Part shown: piece after piece, positions 19,196 to 27,935 of the stretch
Position numbering within the stretch: position 1 is the stretch's first letter
Layout of the letters: the number at the start of each line of letters is the position of its first letter
Assembly (NCBI RefSeq): GCF_003944755.1
Contig: NZ_RWGU01000051.1
Coordinates: 62,001 to 126,000, forward strand
DNA length: 64,000 bases
Source of the DNA: Rhodovulum robiginosum
GTDB lineage: Bacteria > Pseudomonadota > Alphaproteobacteria > Rhodobacterales > Rhodobacteraceae
Direction: 5' to 3'
Translations under genes and position numbers: made by a program
The notes under the pieces: generated by a model
Told to the model about the DNA's origin: nothing
Databases searched by the model: none
Seen by the model: the letters and a program-made list of their open reading frames with translations, nothing else

Positions 19196-20400
19196 GGTTG
19201 ACGGTCGAGCGGTTGAGCCTGCGGGGCGAGGGCGTGGCTGGCGACGTGACCGTGCCGCTGGCCTTGCCGGGCGAAGAGGTCGAGGGAGAGGTCGTCGCGG
19301 GCCGCATGGCCGCGCCGCGCATCGTGACGCCCGTCGCCGCCCGCGTGCGCCCGCCCTGCCGCCACTACAAACGCTGCGGCGGGTGCGCGCTGCAACACGC
19401 GGGTGACGAGTTCGTTGCCGGGTGGAAGCGGCAGGTGGTGGAACGCGCCTTGGCGGGGCAGGGGCTGACCGCCGAGGTGCGGCTGGCGCATGTCTCGCCC
19501 CCCGCGGCGCGGCGGCGTGCGGTGCTGGCCGGCCGGCGGCTGAAGAAAGGCGTGCTGGTCGGGTTTCACGCCCGCGCGTCGGATACGATCGTGCCGATCC
19601 CCGATTGCCGCCTGCTGCATCCCGACCTGATGGCCTGCCTGCCCGCGCTGGAGGACATCACCGCGCTGAGCGCCACGCGCAAGGGCACGCTGGCGCTGAC
19701 CGTCACGCGCAGCGGCGACGGGGCGGATGTGGCCGTGGCCGGCGGGCGTGCGGGCGACGGGCCGCTCTTTGCCCGGCTCGCCGACCTGGCGGCCCGGCAC
19801 GACCTGGCGCGGCTGGCCTGGGACGGCGAGGTGGTGGTGGAACGCCGTGCGCCGGAGCAGCGGTTCGGCGCGGCGCGTGTGGTGCCACCGCCCGGCGCCT
19901 TTCTGCAGGCCACCGAGGACGGTGAGGCGGCGCTGCGCGCCGCGGTCGAGGCCGCGCTGGGCGGCGCGCAGCGCATCGCCGACCTCTTTGCGGGTCTGGG
20001 CACCTTTTCGCTGCCGCTGGCCCGGCGGGCCGAGGTGCACGCGGTCGAGGGCGACCGCGCCATGCTGGCCGCGCTCGACCGGGGATGGCGGCAGGCCGAG
20101 GGCCTCAAGCGGGTGACGACCGAGACCCGCGACCTCTTCCGCAACCCGCTGATGCCCGACGAGCTGGCCCGGTTCGACGCCGCCGTGATCGATCCGCCGC
20201 GCGCGGGTGCCCAGGCGCAGACCCGCCAGATCGCGGCCTCGGGCGTCACCCGCCTTGCGGCGGTGTCATGCAACCCGGTCAGCTTTGCGCGCGATGCACG
20301 GGCGCTGGTCGATGCGGGCTATCGCATGGGGGCCGTGGCGGTGGTCGACCAGTTCCGCTGGTCGGCCCATGTCGAACTTGCCACAGCATTCGATAAATAG
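19192..20400 (+). CDS. TrmA/RlmC/RlmD-family RNA (uracil-5) methyltransferase
   Basis: A 402-residue SAM-dependent RNA methyltransferase. An N-terminal cysteine cluster (CRHYKRCGGCALQH, with a further Cys expected to complete an Fe-S site) is followed by the SAM fold (ADLFAGLGTFSLPLA), the DPPRAGA block and the catalytic Cys in AVSCNPVSFARD. The family methylates uracil C5 in tRNA or 23S rRNA; the exact position is not decidable by eye. The N-terminal TRAM-like stretch is short. It overlaps the ABC transporter stop by ATGA, probably for co-expression rather than shared function. Confidence 0.9.
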   Translation: MRLTVERLSLRGEGVAGDVTVPLALPGEEVEGEVVAGRMAAPRIVTPVAARVRPPCRHYKRCGGCALQHAGDEFVAGWKRQVVERALAGQGLTAEVRLAHVSPPAARRRAVLAGRRLKKGVLVGFHARASDTIVPIPDCRLLHPDLMACLPALEDITALSATRKGTLALTVTRSGDGADVAVAGGRAGDGPLFARLADLAARHDLARLAWDGEVVVERRAPEQRFGAARVVPPPGAFLQATEDGEAALRAAVEAALGGAQRIADLFAGLGTFSLPLARRAEVHAVEGDRAMLAALDRGWRQAEGLKRVTTETRDLFRNPLMPDELARFDAAVIDPPRAGAQAQTRQIAASGVTRLAAVSCNPVSFARDARALVDAGYRMGAVAVVDQFRWSAHVELATAFDK

Positions 20401-20476
20401 TGCCCGGCTTTCGTTAAGCCGCTGTAATTTTTCGCCTGATTTGCTATAAGCGCCAAAAAAAAGGCGAGGCAGCAAG

Positions 20477-20971
20477 ATGATTTCGCGGAGAGGCGCGGTC
20501 CTGTCCGGAGCGGCTTTTATGGTCGCGGGCGGATCTTCGAAATTCAAGGTCTACGATGGCCCCCCGGTGACGCGGGTCATCGTGAGCAAGAGCCAGCGCA
20601 AGCTTTTCCTGATGCACGGCGAAAAGGTGCTTCGCTGGTTTCGCGTCGGGCTGGGCTTCGTGCCGGAGGGCGACAAGCTGCATGCCGGCGACGGGCGCAC
20701 GCCGGAGGGGCGCTACTGGATCGACCGGCGCAACCCCAACAGCAACTTTCACCTATCGCTCGGCATCTCCTACCCCAATGCCCGCGACATCGCCGAGGCG
20801 CGCGCGCTGGGAAAAGAACCGGGCGGCGACATCTTTATCCACGGGCGGGCCGGGCGGAATCGCGGCAAGGGCCGCGACTGGACATATGGGTGTATCGCCG
20901 TGAATGACCGGTCGATGGAGGCGATCTATGCCATGGTCGAAACGGGCACCGAGATTTACATATTGCCCTGA
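20477..20971 (+). CDS. L,D-transpeptidase (YkuD domain), first copy
   Basis: A 164-residue exported YkuD-domain protein. L,D-transpeptidases crosslink peptidoglycan or attach proteins to it in the periplasm. The N-terminus (RRGAVLSGAAFMVAGG) is a short, Tat-like leader. The active site is IHGRAGRN with His122 and TYGCIAVND with the nucleophile Cys139; the usual Ser before GC is replaced by Tyr with Thr ahead of it. There are no LysM or other anchor domains. It overlaps the convergent CAP lipoprotein gene by 16 bases. Confidence 0.88.
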   Translation: MISRRGAVLSGAAFMVAGGSSKFKVYDGPPVTRVIVSKSQRKLFLMHGEKVLRWFRVGLGFVPEGDKLHAGDGRTPEGRYWIDRRNPNSNFHLSLGISYPNARDIAEARALGKEPGGDIFIHGRAGRNRGKGRDWTYGCIAVNDRSMEAIYAMVETGTEIYILP

Positions 20972-21489
20972 GCGATCGTGGGCAGGCCGGTGATCAGCGC
21001 CCACCAGATCAGCCCGTTGGGCTCTTGATAAAAGCCGAATCCCATATCCTGTGCGTTGGGTTCGAGCAGCGCATCGCGCTTTGCCGGGTCTTCCATCCAG
21101 GCGGCGAGCGTGTCGAGTTCGGTCTCATAGGTCTGCGAGACAAGCTCTGTTCCCAAACGGCCCGCATAGCCGGCGCGCGCCACGCGATCATAAGGCGACG
21201 ACCCGTCAGAGCCGAAGGGCCACGCCCGGCCTTGTGCCGACATGTCGCGCGAATGCGCGAGCGCGGCGGCATTGAGCCGCGAATCGAGCCTCAGCGGCGT
21301 CAAGCCGCGTGCCGAGCGCAAGGCGTTGACGCTGTCGAGCATGCGGTACTGAACAGTCGCGGCGTCCCGCTCGCTCAGCTTGTAGGCCCTTGGCAGCGGT
21401 TTGCCGGTGGCATCCATCCGGGGCGGGGGCGCATCGCACCCGGCCAGAACCAGCGCCAGAAATAGGGCAGAGATCGTGAATGCCTTCAT
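20956..21489 (-). CDS. CAP/SCP-domain lipoprotein
   Basis: A 177-residue protein beginning with a lipoprotein signal (ISALFLALVLAGC), so Cys becomes lipidated and the protein sits on a periplasmic or outer-membrane face. The rest resembles the CAP/SCP (PR-1) fold: LDSVNALRSARGLTPLRLD, ALAHSRDMSAQG, and a C-terminal MGFGFY block. The biochemical role of bacterial CAP proteins is mostly unknown. The ATG at 21489 has AAGGTG upstream; a TTG 6 bases earlier is the alternative. It lies between two L,D-transpeptidase genes. Confidence 0.83.
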   Translation of the reverse strand: MKAFTISALFLALVLAGCDAPPPRMDATGKPLPRAYKLSERDAATVQYRMLDSVNALRSARGLTPLRLDSRLNAAALAHSRDMSAQGRAWPFGSDGSSPYDRVARAGYAGRLGTELVSQTYETELDTLAAWMEDPAKRDALLEPNAQDMGFGFYQEPNGLIWWALITGLPTIAQGNM

Positions 21490-21656
21490 CGTCAAACACC
21501 TTTTCGCGGATTCCAGAACGTCTAGCGCGAAGTTGGAAGCAGTTCAAACGCTCAACATGGGCGCGCGCCGTCTTGACGGGAGTTTGAATTGCGGCACCGC
21601 CGGAATGCCAGTAAACCTTGCAACAAAAATTAGGCAGCTGGGAATTGTAGGGAACC

Positions 21657-22256
21657 ATGACGAAAACAGACGAAGCAAAGGTAGGTCGCCGTGCCTTTAT
21701 CGGCGGGACGGGCGCGGCGCTGGCCGGGCTTGCGGCGCCCGCGATCTGGGCGCAGGGGACCGACCCGTTCGGGCCCGAGCCGGTCGAGACGACTCGGCGC
21801 AACACGGCCATCTTCCGGGGCCACGATTGGCGCCCGTTTTTCGCCGATCTGAAAAACGGCGCCATCTTGGTGGATACCGAATCGCGCGCGTTGCATTTCT
21901 GGGCAGAGGATCAGACGACGATGAAGGTCTACCCGACCTCGGTGCCGCTGTCCGAAGATCTCACCCGCCGCGGGCGCACCAAGGTGGTGCGCAAGGTGGA
22001 GGGCCCCGATTGGCGCCCGACCCCCGCGATGAAAGAGCGTAACCCCGAGTGGCCCGATTATGTCGGCCCCGGTCCCGACAACCCCTTGGGCACGCACGCG
22101 CTTTATCTGAGCTGGACCTATTACCGCATTCACGGCACCCACGATACGCGCAAGATAGGCCGGAAGTCGTCGAACGGCTGTATCGGCCTCTATAACGAGC
22201 ACATTGCAGAGCTTTTCGCGATGACCAAGGTCGGCACACAGGTGTTGCTGATCTGA
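21657..22256 (+). CDS. L,D-transpeptidase (YkuD domain), second copy, Tat-type leader
   Basis: A 199-residue exported YkuD-domain protein with a twin-arginine leader (GRRAFIGGTGAALAGLAAPAIWA). The active site is RIHGTHD with His159 and SSNGCIGLYN with Cys175, the canonical form. It is longer than the first copy by an N-terminal stretch of about 50 residues. Like that gene it likely forms L,D crosslinks or anchors proteins to peptidoglycan. Both copies lie within 1.8 kb, separated by a CAP lipoprotein gene on the other strand. Confidence 0.9.
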   Translation: MTKTDEAKVGRRAFIGGTGAALAGLAAPAIWAQGTDPFGPEPVETTRRNTAIFRGHDWRPFFADLKNGAILVDTESRALHFWAEDQTTMKVYPTSVPLSEDLTRRGRTKVVRKVEGPDWRPTPAMKERNPEWPDYVGPGPDNPLGTHALYLSWTYYRIHGTHDTRKIGRKSSNGCIGLYNEHIAELFAMTKVGTQVLLI

Positions 22257-22376
22257 CCCGGTTGCCCGCAACACGCATATCGGCCTGTTGCGCGCTGTTT
22301 TTCTTGCGCTAATTCTAGGTTGCACGATACCATCTTCGTGTACTTTGGTGGCGATGCTGCCTTAACGGAGGTTGAA

Positions 22377-22559
22377 ATGAAGAAAGTTGCTCTTGCGGCC
22401 GTTCTGGCCGCTGCTGCCAGCACCGCCTATGCCGGTGGCTACAGCGAACCCGTTGTCGAACCCGAGGTGATCGTCGAGGACACCACCTCTTCGGCCGGCG
22501 GTATCCTGGTGCCGCTCATGGCGTTGATCATGTTCGCCGCGGCCGCCAGCTCGAGCTGA
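22377..22559 (+). CDS. Small exported or membrane protein of 60 residues, unrecognised
   Basis: I do not recognise a function. A strong GGAGG precedes the ATG. The first 19 residues form a signal peptide (KKVALAAVLAAAASTAYAGG). A short acidic stretch (EPVVEPEVIVED) follows, then a C-terminal hydrophobic segment (GGILVPLMALIMFAAAASSS) that would span or insert in the membrane. The mature protein would be only about 40 residues. A strong terminator follows the stop, so it is a complete transcription unit. Its compact, well-punctuated form supports a real gene. Confidence 0.8.
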   Translation: MKKVALAAVLAAAASTAYAGGYSEPVVEPEVIVEDTTSSAGGILVPLMALIMFAAAASSS

Positions 22560-22580
22560 ACCGCAGACGCTCTGACAATT

Positions 22581-22612
22581 AGAAAGGCGGTGGTCACCCA
22601 CCGCCTTTTCTA
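22581..22612. terminator. Bidirectional intrinsic terminator
   Basis: AGAAAGGCGGTGG and CCACCGCCTTTTCT pair around a short loop, with T-runs on both strands. It separates the 60-residue protein gene (plus strand) from hemH (minus strand) and can serve both. Confidence 0.9.
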
Positions 22613-22640
22613 TTGCACCACTATCAGCGGAATGGCTGTC

Positions 22641-23735
22641 TCAGCGCAGCCAGCCCTTTAGATTCTCGCTGATCACTTCGGCCAGGGCCTCGACATGGGC
22701 GCCGTCGTCGTTGAGGCAGGGAATGTAGGTGAACTTCTCGCCCCCCGCCTCTTCAAAGCTTTCGCGGATTTCCTCGTTGATCTCTTCCAGCGTCTCGATG
22801 CAATCGGCCGAAAAGGCCGGCGCGATGACGGCGATCTTCCTTTTGCCCTGCTCGGCGAGGCGGGCGACCTCTTCCACGGTGTAGGGCTTCAGCCATTCCT
22901 CGGGGCCGAAGCGCGACTGGAAGGTGGTGGTGATCTTATCGTCGTCCCAGCCCAATTCTTCCTTCAGCAGCCGCGTCGTTTTCTGGCATTGGCAGTGATA
23001 GGGATCGCCCTCGGTCAGGTATCGCTGCGGCACGCCGTGGTACGAACAGACCAGGATGTCGGGCTTTTCCTCCATCTCGTCATAGGCGCGGGTGACCGAT
23101 CCGGCGAGCGCCTTGATATAGCTCGGGCGGTCGAAATAGGCGGGCACGGTCCGCACCGGCGGTTGCCATTTCTCGTCCATCAGGGCGCGGAAAAACTGGT
23201 CGTTGGCGGTGGCGGTGGTGGCGCCGGCATATTGCGGGTACAGCGGGAAGAAAACGATCTTGCGGCACCCCTTTTCGGCGAGTTCGCGCACTTTCGACCG
23301 CGTTGAGGGGGTGCCGTAGCGCATGCAGAAATCGACGACGACATCGTCGCCATAGGTTTTTTCCAGCTCGGCGCGGATCTTGGCCGTCTGCGACTTGGTG
23401 ATCGTCATCAGCGGGCTTTCCCCCGCCTCGTGGTTCCAGATCGACTTGTACGCCTCGCCCGAAGAGAACGGCCGCTTGGTCAGGATGATAAGCTGCAAGA
23501 GCGGCTGCCAGACCCAGGGCGAATAGTCGATCACCCGTTTGTCCGAAAGAAACTCGTTGAGATACCGCCGCATCGACCAGTAATCGTAATTGTCCGGTGT
23601 CCCGAGATTGGCCAGCAGCACACCCACCTTGGCCGGCAGGATCTTGGGATGGTCCGACGGCGCGTGTAACGGGCGGGTCGCCTCTGCCCGCGCGCTGACG
23701 GGCTGTGCGTCGGTCGCCTTCGAATCAAACATCAT
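22641..23735 (-). CDS. hemH: Ferrochelatase
   Basis: HemH inserts ferrous iron into protoporphyrin IX, the last step of heme synthesis. The protein has about 364 residues. Family blocks are clear: GVLLANLGTPDNYD, RRYLNEFLSD, the catalytic-site VCSYHGVPQRY with its His, and QSRFGPEEWLKPYT. A short variable N-terminal extension (about 35 residues) precedes the core. The start is uncertain: ATG at 23735 was taken, with alternatives at 23732 and 23764 (MREEEETGHAMM), and no ribosome-binding site decides between them. Confidence 0.95.
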   Translation of the reverse strand: MMFDSKATDAQPVSARAEATRPLHAPSDHPKILPAKVGVLLANLGTPDNYDYWSMRRYLNEFLSDKRVIDYSPWVWQPLLQLIILTKRPFSSGEAYKSIWNHEAGESPLMTITKSQTAKIRAELEKTYGDDVVVDFCMRYGTPSTRSKVRELAEKGCRKIVFFPLYPQYAGATTATANDQFFRALMDEKWQPPVRTVPAYFDRPSYIKALAGSVTRAYDEMEEKPDILVCSYHGVPQRYLTEGDPYHCQCQKTTRLLKEELGWDDDKITTTFQSRFGPEEWLKPYTVEEVARLAEQGKRKIAVIAPAFSADCIETLEEINEEIRESFEEAGGEKFTYIPCLNDDGAHVEALAEVISENLKGWLR

Positions 23736-23806
23736 GGCGTGTCCAGTTTCTTCTTCTTCGCGCATATTGGCTGTCCCGTGGGGAAATAAAGGGTTTTCGG
23801 CGATCG

Positions 23807-24652
23807 TCAATCGCGCGGTGGTCCGGCATCGCCAGATGTGCGGTGTTCTTCGGTGTCCAGGGCGTCGGCCAGGCGGCGCGCGGCGCTGCCGGGGCGCAGC
23901 GGGCGCGGCTGGCTGGCGGCGGGCGCCCAGCCCGTCAGGAAAATCATCTCGAAGGTGGCGGGGATGCGCCCGTCGGGCGCGGCGAATCGTTCGGAATAGG
24001 TCCGCGCCATCGCGTCGAACAGGGCACGGGGGGCGGGGCGGCGGTGCCGCCCGGCCAGCGCGTTGCCCTCGCCCATGGCGCGCAGATCGCGCATCAGGTG
24101 AAACGGGGTTTCGTAGCTGACGGTATGGGGCAGGCTGTCGGCCACCGGCAGCGCCAGGCCTGCACGCTGCAACAGCGCGCCGAGATCGCGGATCTCGCCC
24201 ATCGGTGCGACGCGCGGCGACAGCCCGCCCGCGACGGCGACCTCGGCTTCGGCCAGTGCGGCGCGCAACTCCTGGATGGTCCGCCCGCCGAAAAGCACGC
24301 CCAGAAATAACCCGTCTGGGGCGAGTGCCCTGCGGCATTGCACCAGTTGGCCCACCGGGTCATTCGCCCAATGCAGGCAAAGCGCGTGCACGACCAGATC
24401 ATGCGCGCCCGGGTCGAGCGCCAGGAGTTCGGTGTCTTGCACGTGGCGCGCACCGGGCAGCAGACCGCCCCAGACCTCGGGAAAGGGCGAGACCACGGCG
24501 GGGGCGCTAAAGGTTCTGTTAACCTCTTCCAGCCTCTCCTGAATCTCGGCGGCCGCGAGGTCGTGCAGGAACAGCGCCGGCGCGCCGCCGCGGCTGGCCC
24601 GGGCGCGCTGACGGCAGAGCGCGGTGCGGTCGGTCAGGTCGGGCGGGGTCAT
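23807..24652 (-). CDS. SAM-dependent methyltransferase-like protein, NDUFAF5/BioC type
   Basis: A 281-residue protein of the methyltransferase fold close in layout to NDUFAF5, the complex I assembly factor that acts on the NDUFS7 arginine. LALDPGAHDLVVHALCLHW and the C-terminal FEMIFLTGWAP match that group. The canonical glycine-rich SAM loop is weak, as it is in NDUFAF5. A biotin-type (BioC) role is less likely because no bio genes are near. It is divergent from comF, next to grxC and a nitrilase-family gene. Confidence 0.75.
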   Translation of the reverse strand: MTPPDLTDRTALCRQRARASRGGAPALFLHDLAAAEIQERLEEVNRTFSAPAVVSPFPEVWGGLLPGARHVQDTELLALDPGAHDLVVHALCLHWANDPVGQLVQCRRALAPDGLFLGVLFGGRTIQELRAALAEAEVAVAGGLSPRVAPMGEIRDLGALLQRAGLALPVADSLPHTVSYETPFHLMRDLRAMGEGNALAGRHRRPAPRALFDAMARTYSERFAAPDGRIPATFEMIFLTGWAPAASQPRPLRPGSAARRLADALDTEEHRTSGDAGPPRD

Positions 24653-24697
24653 CTGCTCTCCTGTTGATGGGGTCTATTTAGGGAACCTGGGCCGGTG

Positions 24698-25417
24698 ATG
24701 CAAAGCGTGTTGCGCCTGATCTACCCGCCGCGATGCCTGGCCTGCGGGGATCGCGTGGAAAGCGATTTCGGGTTGTGCATGGCCTGCTGGGCCGCAACGC
24801 CGTTCATCTCGGGCCTCGTCTGCGATGCTTGCGGAACGCCCTTGCCAGGTACCGCCGATCCGGGCGCGCCGGTTTACTGCGACGATTGCCTGGCCCGGCC
24901 CCGGCCCTGGGCGCGGGGCCGGGCGGCGCTGATCTATCGAGACACGGCGCGCAAGATGGTGCTTGCGCTGAAACATGGCGACCGGACGGATCTTGCCGCC
25001 CCCGCCGCCGGCTGGATGTTGCAGGCCGGCGCGCCGCTTTTGCGGCCGGGACTGTTGATAGCGCCGGTGCCGCTGCACCGCTACAGGTTGATCCGGCGGC
25101 GCTATAACCAGGCGGCGCTGCTGGCGCGCGCGCTGGCGCGGCGCGGCGCGCTCGACCACTGTCCCGACCTGTTGATCCGCCGCCGCCCCACCCCGGTCCA
25201 AGAGGGTCTGGGTGCCGAGGCGCGGTTCGCCAATATCGACGGGGCCATCGCGCTGCACCCCCGGCGCCGCGCGCTTGCCCCCGGGCGCGAGGTTCTGATC
25301 GTCGACGACGTGATGACCTCGGGCGCGACGCTGTCGGCCTGCGCCGAGGCCTGCCTGGCCGCCGGGGCGACCGAAGTTTCGGTCTTGGTGCTGGCGCGCG
25401 TCGTCCGGGGTGACTAA
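24698..25417 (+). CDS. ComF-family phosphoribosyltransferase-like protein
   Basis: A 239-residue ComF-family protein. An N-terminal double zinc ribbon (PPRCLACG, GLCMACW, LVCDACG, VYCDDC) leads to a phosphoribosyltransferase fold with the PRPP motif VLIVDDVMTSGATL. In naturally competent bacteria ComF helps move DNA across the membrane; in alphaproteobacteria the role is less clear. The ATG at 24698 was chosen; a GTG directly before it is an alternative. grxC follows after 37 bases. Confidence 0.88.
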   Translation: MQSVLRLIYPPRCLACGDRVESDFGLCMACWAATPFISGLVCDACGTPLPGTADPGAPVYCDDCLARPRPWARGRAALIYRDTARKMVLALKHGDRTDLAAPAAGWMLQAGAPLLRPGLLIAPVPLHRYRLIRRRYNQAALLARALARRGALDHCPDLLIRRRPTPVQEGLGAEARFANIDGAIALHPRRRALAPGREVLIVDDVMTSGATLSACAEACLAAGATEVSVLVLARVVRGD

Positions 25418-25454
25418 ATGCGGTGAGAAACCGAACCGAAAGGAGCCCGCATAG

Positions 25455-25712
25455 ATGCAGACGATCGAAATCTACACCTCGCCCTTTTGCGGCTTTTGCC
25501 ATGCCGCCAAGCGTCTTTTGAACGACAAGGGCGTGAGTTACTCGGAGATCGACGTGGCCATGGAGCCGGAGAAGCGGCAAGAGATGATGAGCCGCGCCCA
25601 CGGTCGGCACACGGTTCCGCAAATCTTCATCGGCCCGACCCATGTGGGCGGCTGCGACGAGCTTTACGCGCTGGACCGCAGCGGCAAGCTAGACCCGCTG
25701 TTGGCTGGCTGA
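25455..25712 (+). CDS. grxC: Glutaredoxin 3
   Basis: An 85-residue glutaredoxin that reduces disulfides and glutathione mixed disulfides in the cytoplasm. The active site reads CGFC instead of the common CPYC or CPFC. The cis-Pro block (HTVPQIFIG) and the C-terminal GGCDELYALD glutathione-binding run are intact. AAAGGAG lies about ten bases before the ATG. The nitrilase-family gene starts 3 bases after the stop. Confidence 0.93.
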   Translation: MQTIEIYTSPFCGFCHAAKRLLNDKGVSYSEIDVAMEPEKRQEMMSRAHGRHTVPQIFIGPTHVGGCDELYALDRSGKLDPLLAG

Positions 25713-25715
25713 GCG

Positions 25716-26564
25716 ATGCGCGCGGCGCTGGTCCAATTGTCGTCCAGCGACGATCCGGCGGCAAACCTGCCGGTGACGCGCGCGGCCGTGCGCGCCGCCG
25801 CCGAAGCCGGCGCCGGTTTCGTGCTGACCCCGGAAGTGACCAATTGCGTCTCCGCCAGCCGGCGACGGCAGAAAGAGGTGCTGCGGCCCGAGGCCGAAGA
25901 CCCGACCCTGGCCGCGCTGCGGCACGATGCCGCAGAGCTGGGGATATGGCTGTTGATCGGTTCGCTGGCGCTGAAGACCGACGACCCCGACGGCCGCTTT
26001 GCCAACCGATCTTTCCTGGTGAATCCGAATGGAACGGTCAGCGCCCGCTACGACAAGATCCACATGTTCGATGTGGATATCTCCGAGACGGAGCGGTTCC
26101 GCGAATCCGATGGCTACCGGCCGGGCACCCGCGCCGCGCTGGCCCAAACGCCCTTTGCGGCGCTGGGGCTGAGCATCTGCTACGACATCCGCTTTCCCGC
26201 GCTTTACCGGGCGCTTGCCCAGGCCGGGGCCGAAGTGCTGAGCGTGCCCTCGGCGTTCGCGCCCACCACCGGGGCGGCCCATTGGCAGACGCTGCTGCGC
26301 GCCCGCGCGATCGAGACGGGGTGCTACGTGCTGGCGCCGGCCCAGTGCGGCACCCATGCGGCGGCTGAGGGCAAGCCGCGGCAGACCCATGGCCACAGCC
26401 TGGCCGTGGCACCCTGGGGCGAGGTTCTGGCCGATGGCGGTACGTCGCCGGGCATTACGTATGTCGAGCTCGACATGGCAGAGGTGGAAAAGGCCCGCGC
26501 GCGTGTGCCATCCTTGCGCCATGACCGAGAGTTCGACCCGCCCCAGTTCGATAAACCCCGGTGA
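25716..26564 (+). CDS. Carbon-nitrogen hydrolase (nitrilase superfamily, Nit1-like)
   Basis: A 282-residue member of the nitrilase superfamily. The catalytic triad is readable: Glu40 in LTPEVTN, Lys114 in YDKIHMFD and Cys155 in SICYDIRFP. The YDKIHMFDV and RFRESD blocks are typical of the Nit1 group, whose known activity is removal of the amide from deaminated glutathione. Its position next to grxC suits a glutathione-related repair task. It overlaps the MarR gene by GTGA. Confidence 0.88.
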   Translation: MRAALVQLSSSDDPAANLPVTRAAVRAAAEAGAGFVLTPEVTNCVSASRRRQKEVLRPEAEDPTLAALRHDAAELGIWLLIGSLALKTDDPDGRFANRSFLVNPNGTVSARYDKIHMFDVDISETERFRESDGYRPGTRAALAQTPFAALGLSICYDIRFPALYRALAQAGAEVLSVPSAFAPTTGAAHWQTLLRARAIETGCYVLAPAQCGTHAAAEGKPRQTHGHSLAVAPWGEVLADGGTSPGITYVELDMAEVEKARARVPSLRHDREFDPPQFDKPR

Positions 26565-27004
26565 CTGACCGTGACGACACATTAGCCGTCTCGCTGTTCA
26601 GCGAGATCTTCATGGCCGACCAGCTGGCGCGCAACCGCTTGTCCAAGGTCTTGCCCAAGGGCATGGAGCTGAGCCATTTCTCGGTGCTCAACCACCTCGC
26701 GCAAATCAACGAGGAACGCAGCCCGGCGCAGCTTGCGCAGGTGTTCCACGTCACGCGCGGGGCGATGACAAACACGCTGAACCGGCTGGAATGGGCCGGG
26801 CATGTGCATATCCGCCCCGACTGGGACGATGCCCGGCGCAAGATGGTCTCGATCAGCCCGTCGGGCCGAAAGGCGCGCGAGGCCGCGCTTCAGGCCATTG
26901 CGCCGGTGCTGGCCGGGGCGGTGGCCGATATCGGGCCCGAAAGGCTGCGCGCGGCGCTGCCGGCGCTGAGGCTCTTGCGGCAAAAGCTGGAGGGCGATCC
27001 GTAG
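26561..27004 (+). CDS. MarR-family transcriptional regulator
   Basis: A 147-residue winged-helix protein of the MarR type. The recognition region (LAQVFHVTRGAMTNTLNRLE) and wing (DWDDARRKMVSISPSG) are clear. MarR proteins are usually local repressors released by small ligands or oxidants. The GTG at 26561 overlaps the stop of the nitrilase-family gene, so it may report on that operon. No operator could be assigned. Confidence 0.9.
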   Translation: MTDRDDTLAVSLFSEIFMADQLARNRLSKVLPKGMELSHFSVLNHLAQINEERSPAQLAQVFHVTRGAMTNTLNRLEWAGHVHIRPDWDDARRKMVSISPSGRKAREAALQAIAPVLAGAVADIGPERLRAALPALRLLRQKLEGDP

Positions 27005-27116
27005 CGATACGCCGAACGCGGCGTGCTGGCGCGGGTCGGGTCGCGCCATGCTGCGCGGGTGTTGCCCGGCCCGCATCGCAGGCCAATGCAAAGCCTTCGT
27101 CGCCTGGGTGCCGCCG

Positions 27117-27863
27117 CTAGCCCCGGTTCACCGCCGCGGTGACGTAGTTCACGCTGAGGTCGCGATCGGACAGCGACCAGTCCCAGGTCAGCGGGTTGAA
27201 GGTAAAGCCCTTGCGGTCGACAGGGGTCATGCCGGCCTGTTCGATCAGCGCATAAAGCTCGTCCGGCGTGATGAACTTGTTGAATTCGTGGGTGCCCTTG
27301 GGCAGCCAGCGCATCACGTATTCGGCCCCGAAGATCGCCATGACAAAGCTTTTCGGGTTGCGATTGATCGTCGAGCAGAGGTGCAGCCCGCCGGGCTTCA
27401 ATAGCGCCTTGCACGCCCTGAGATAGGTCAGCGGGTCGGCCACGTGTTCGACCACCTCCATGTTCAGCACCACGTCGAATTGTTCCCCCGCGGCGGCCAG
27501 CGCCTCGGCGGTGGTGTGGCGGTAATCGATTTCCAGCCCCGACTGCTCTGCATGGATGCGGGCCACGGGGATGTTGCGTTCGGCGGCGTCCGCGCCGGTC
27601 ACATCGGCCCCCAGCCGCGCCATCGGTTCCGACAGAAGCCCCCCGCCACAGCCGATATCCAGAAGCCGCAGCCCCTCGAACGGCTGCTGCGCGGAGAGGT
27701 CGCGGTCGAACTCTGCGGCGATCTGGCCGGTGATGTAATCCAGCCGGCACGGGTTGAGCATATGCAAGGGCTTGAACTTGCCGTTCGGGTCCCACCATTC
27801 GGCGGCCATGGCTTCGAATTTGGCAACCTCTGCGGGATCGACGGTGGTCTCTGCGGCTTGCAT
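27117..27863 (-). CDS. ubiG: Ubiquinone biosynthesis O-methyltransferase
   Basis: UbiG carries out both O-methylations of ubiquinone synthesis. The 248-residue protein has the SAM loop [20 protein letters not shown], the post-loop [10 protein letters not shown], and the membrane-association region [30 protein letters not shown] near the N-terminus is a UbiG hallmark. The ATG at 27863 (MQAAETT) was chosen because GGAG precedes it; an upstream GTG extension has no support. Confidence 0.95.
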   Translation of the reverse strand: MQAAETTVDPAEVAKFEAMAAEWWDPNGKFKPLHMLNPCRLDYITGQIAAEFDRDLSAQQPFEGLRLLDIGCGGGLLSEPMARLGADVTGADAAERNIPVARIHAEQSGLEIDYRHTTAEALAAAGEQFDVVLNMEVVEHVADPLTYLRACKALLKPGGLHLCSTINRNPKSFVMAIFGAEYVMRWLPKGTHEFNKFITPDELYALIEQAGMTPVDRKGFTFNPLTWDWSLSDRDLSVNYVTAAVNRG

Positions 27864-27935
27864 CGGGCGCTCCGTTCCTGTTGTCTTGTCACACACCCCC
27901 TGACGGGTGGCCTCGGGGAGTTATATAGGCCGGTT

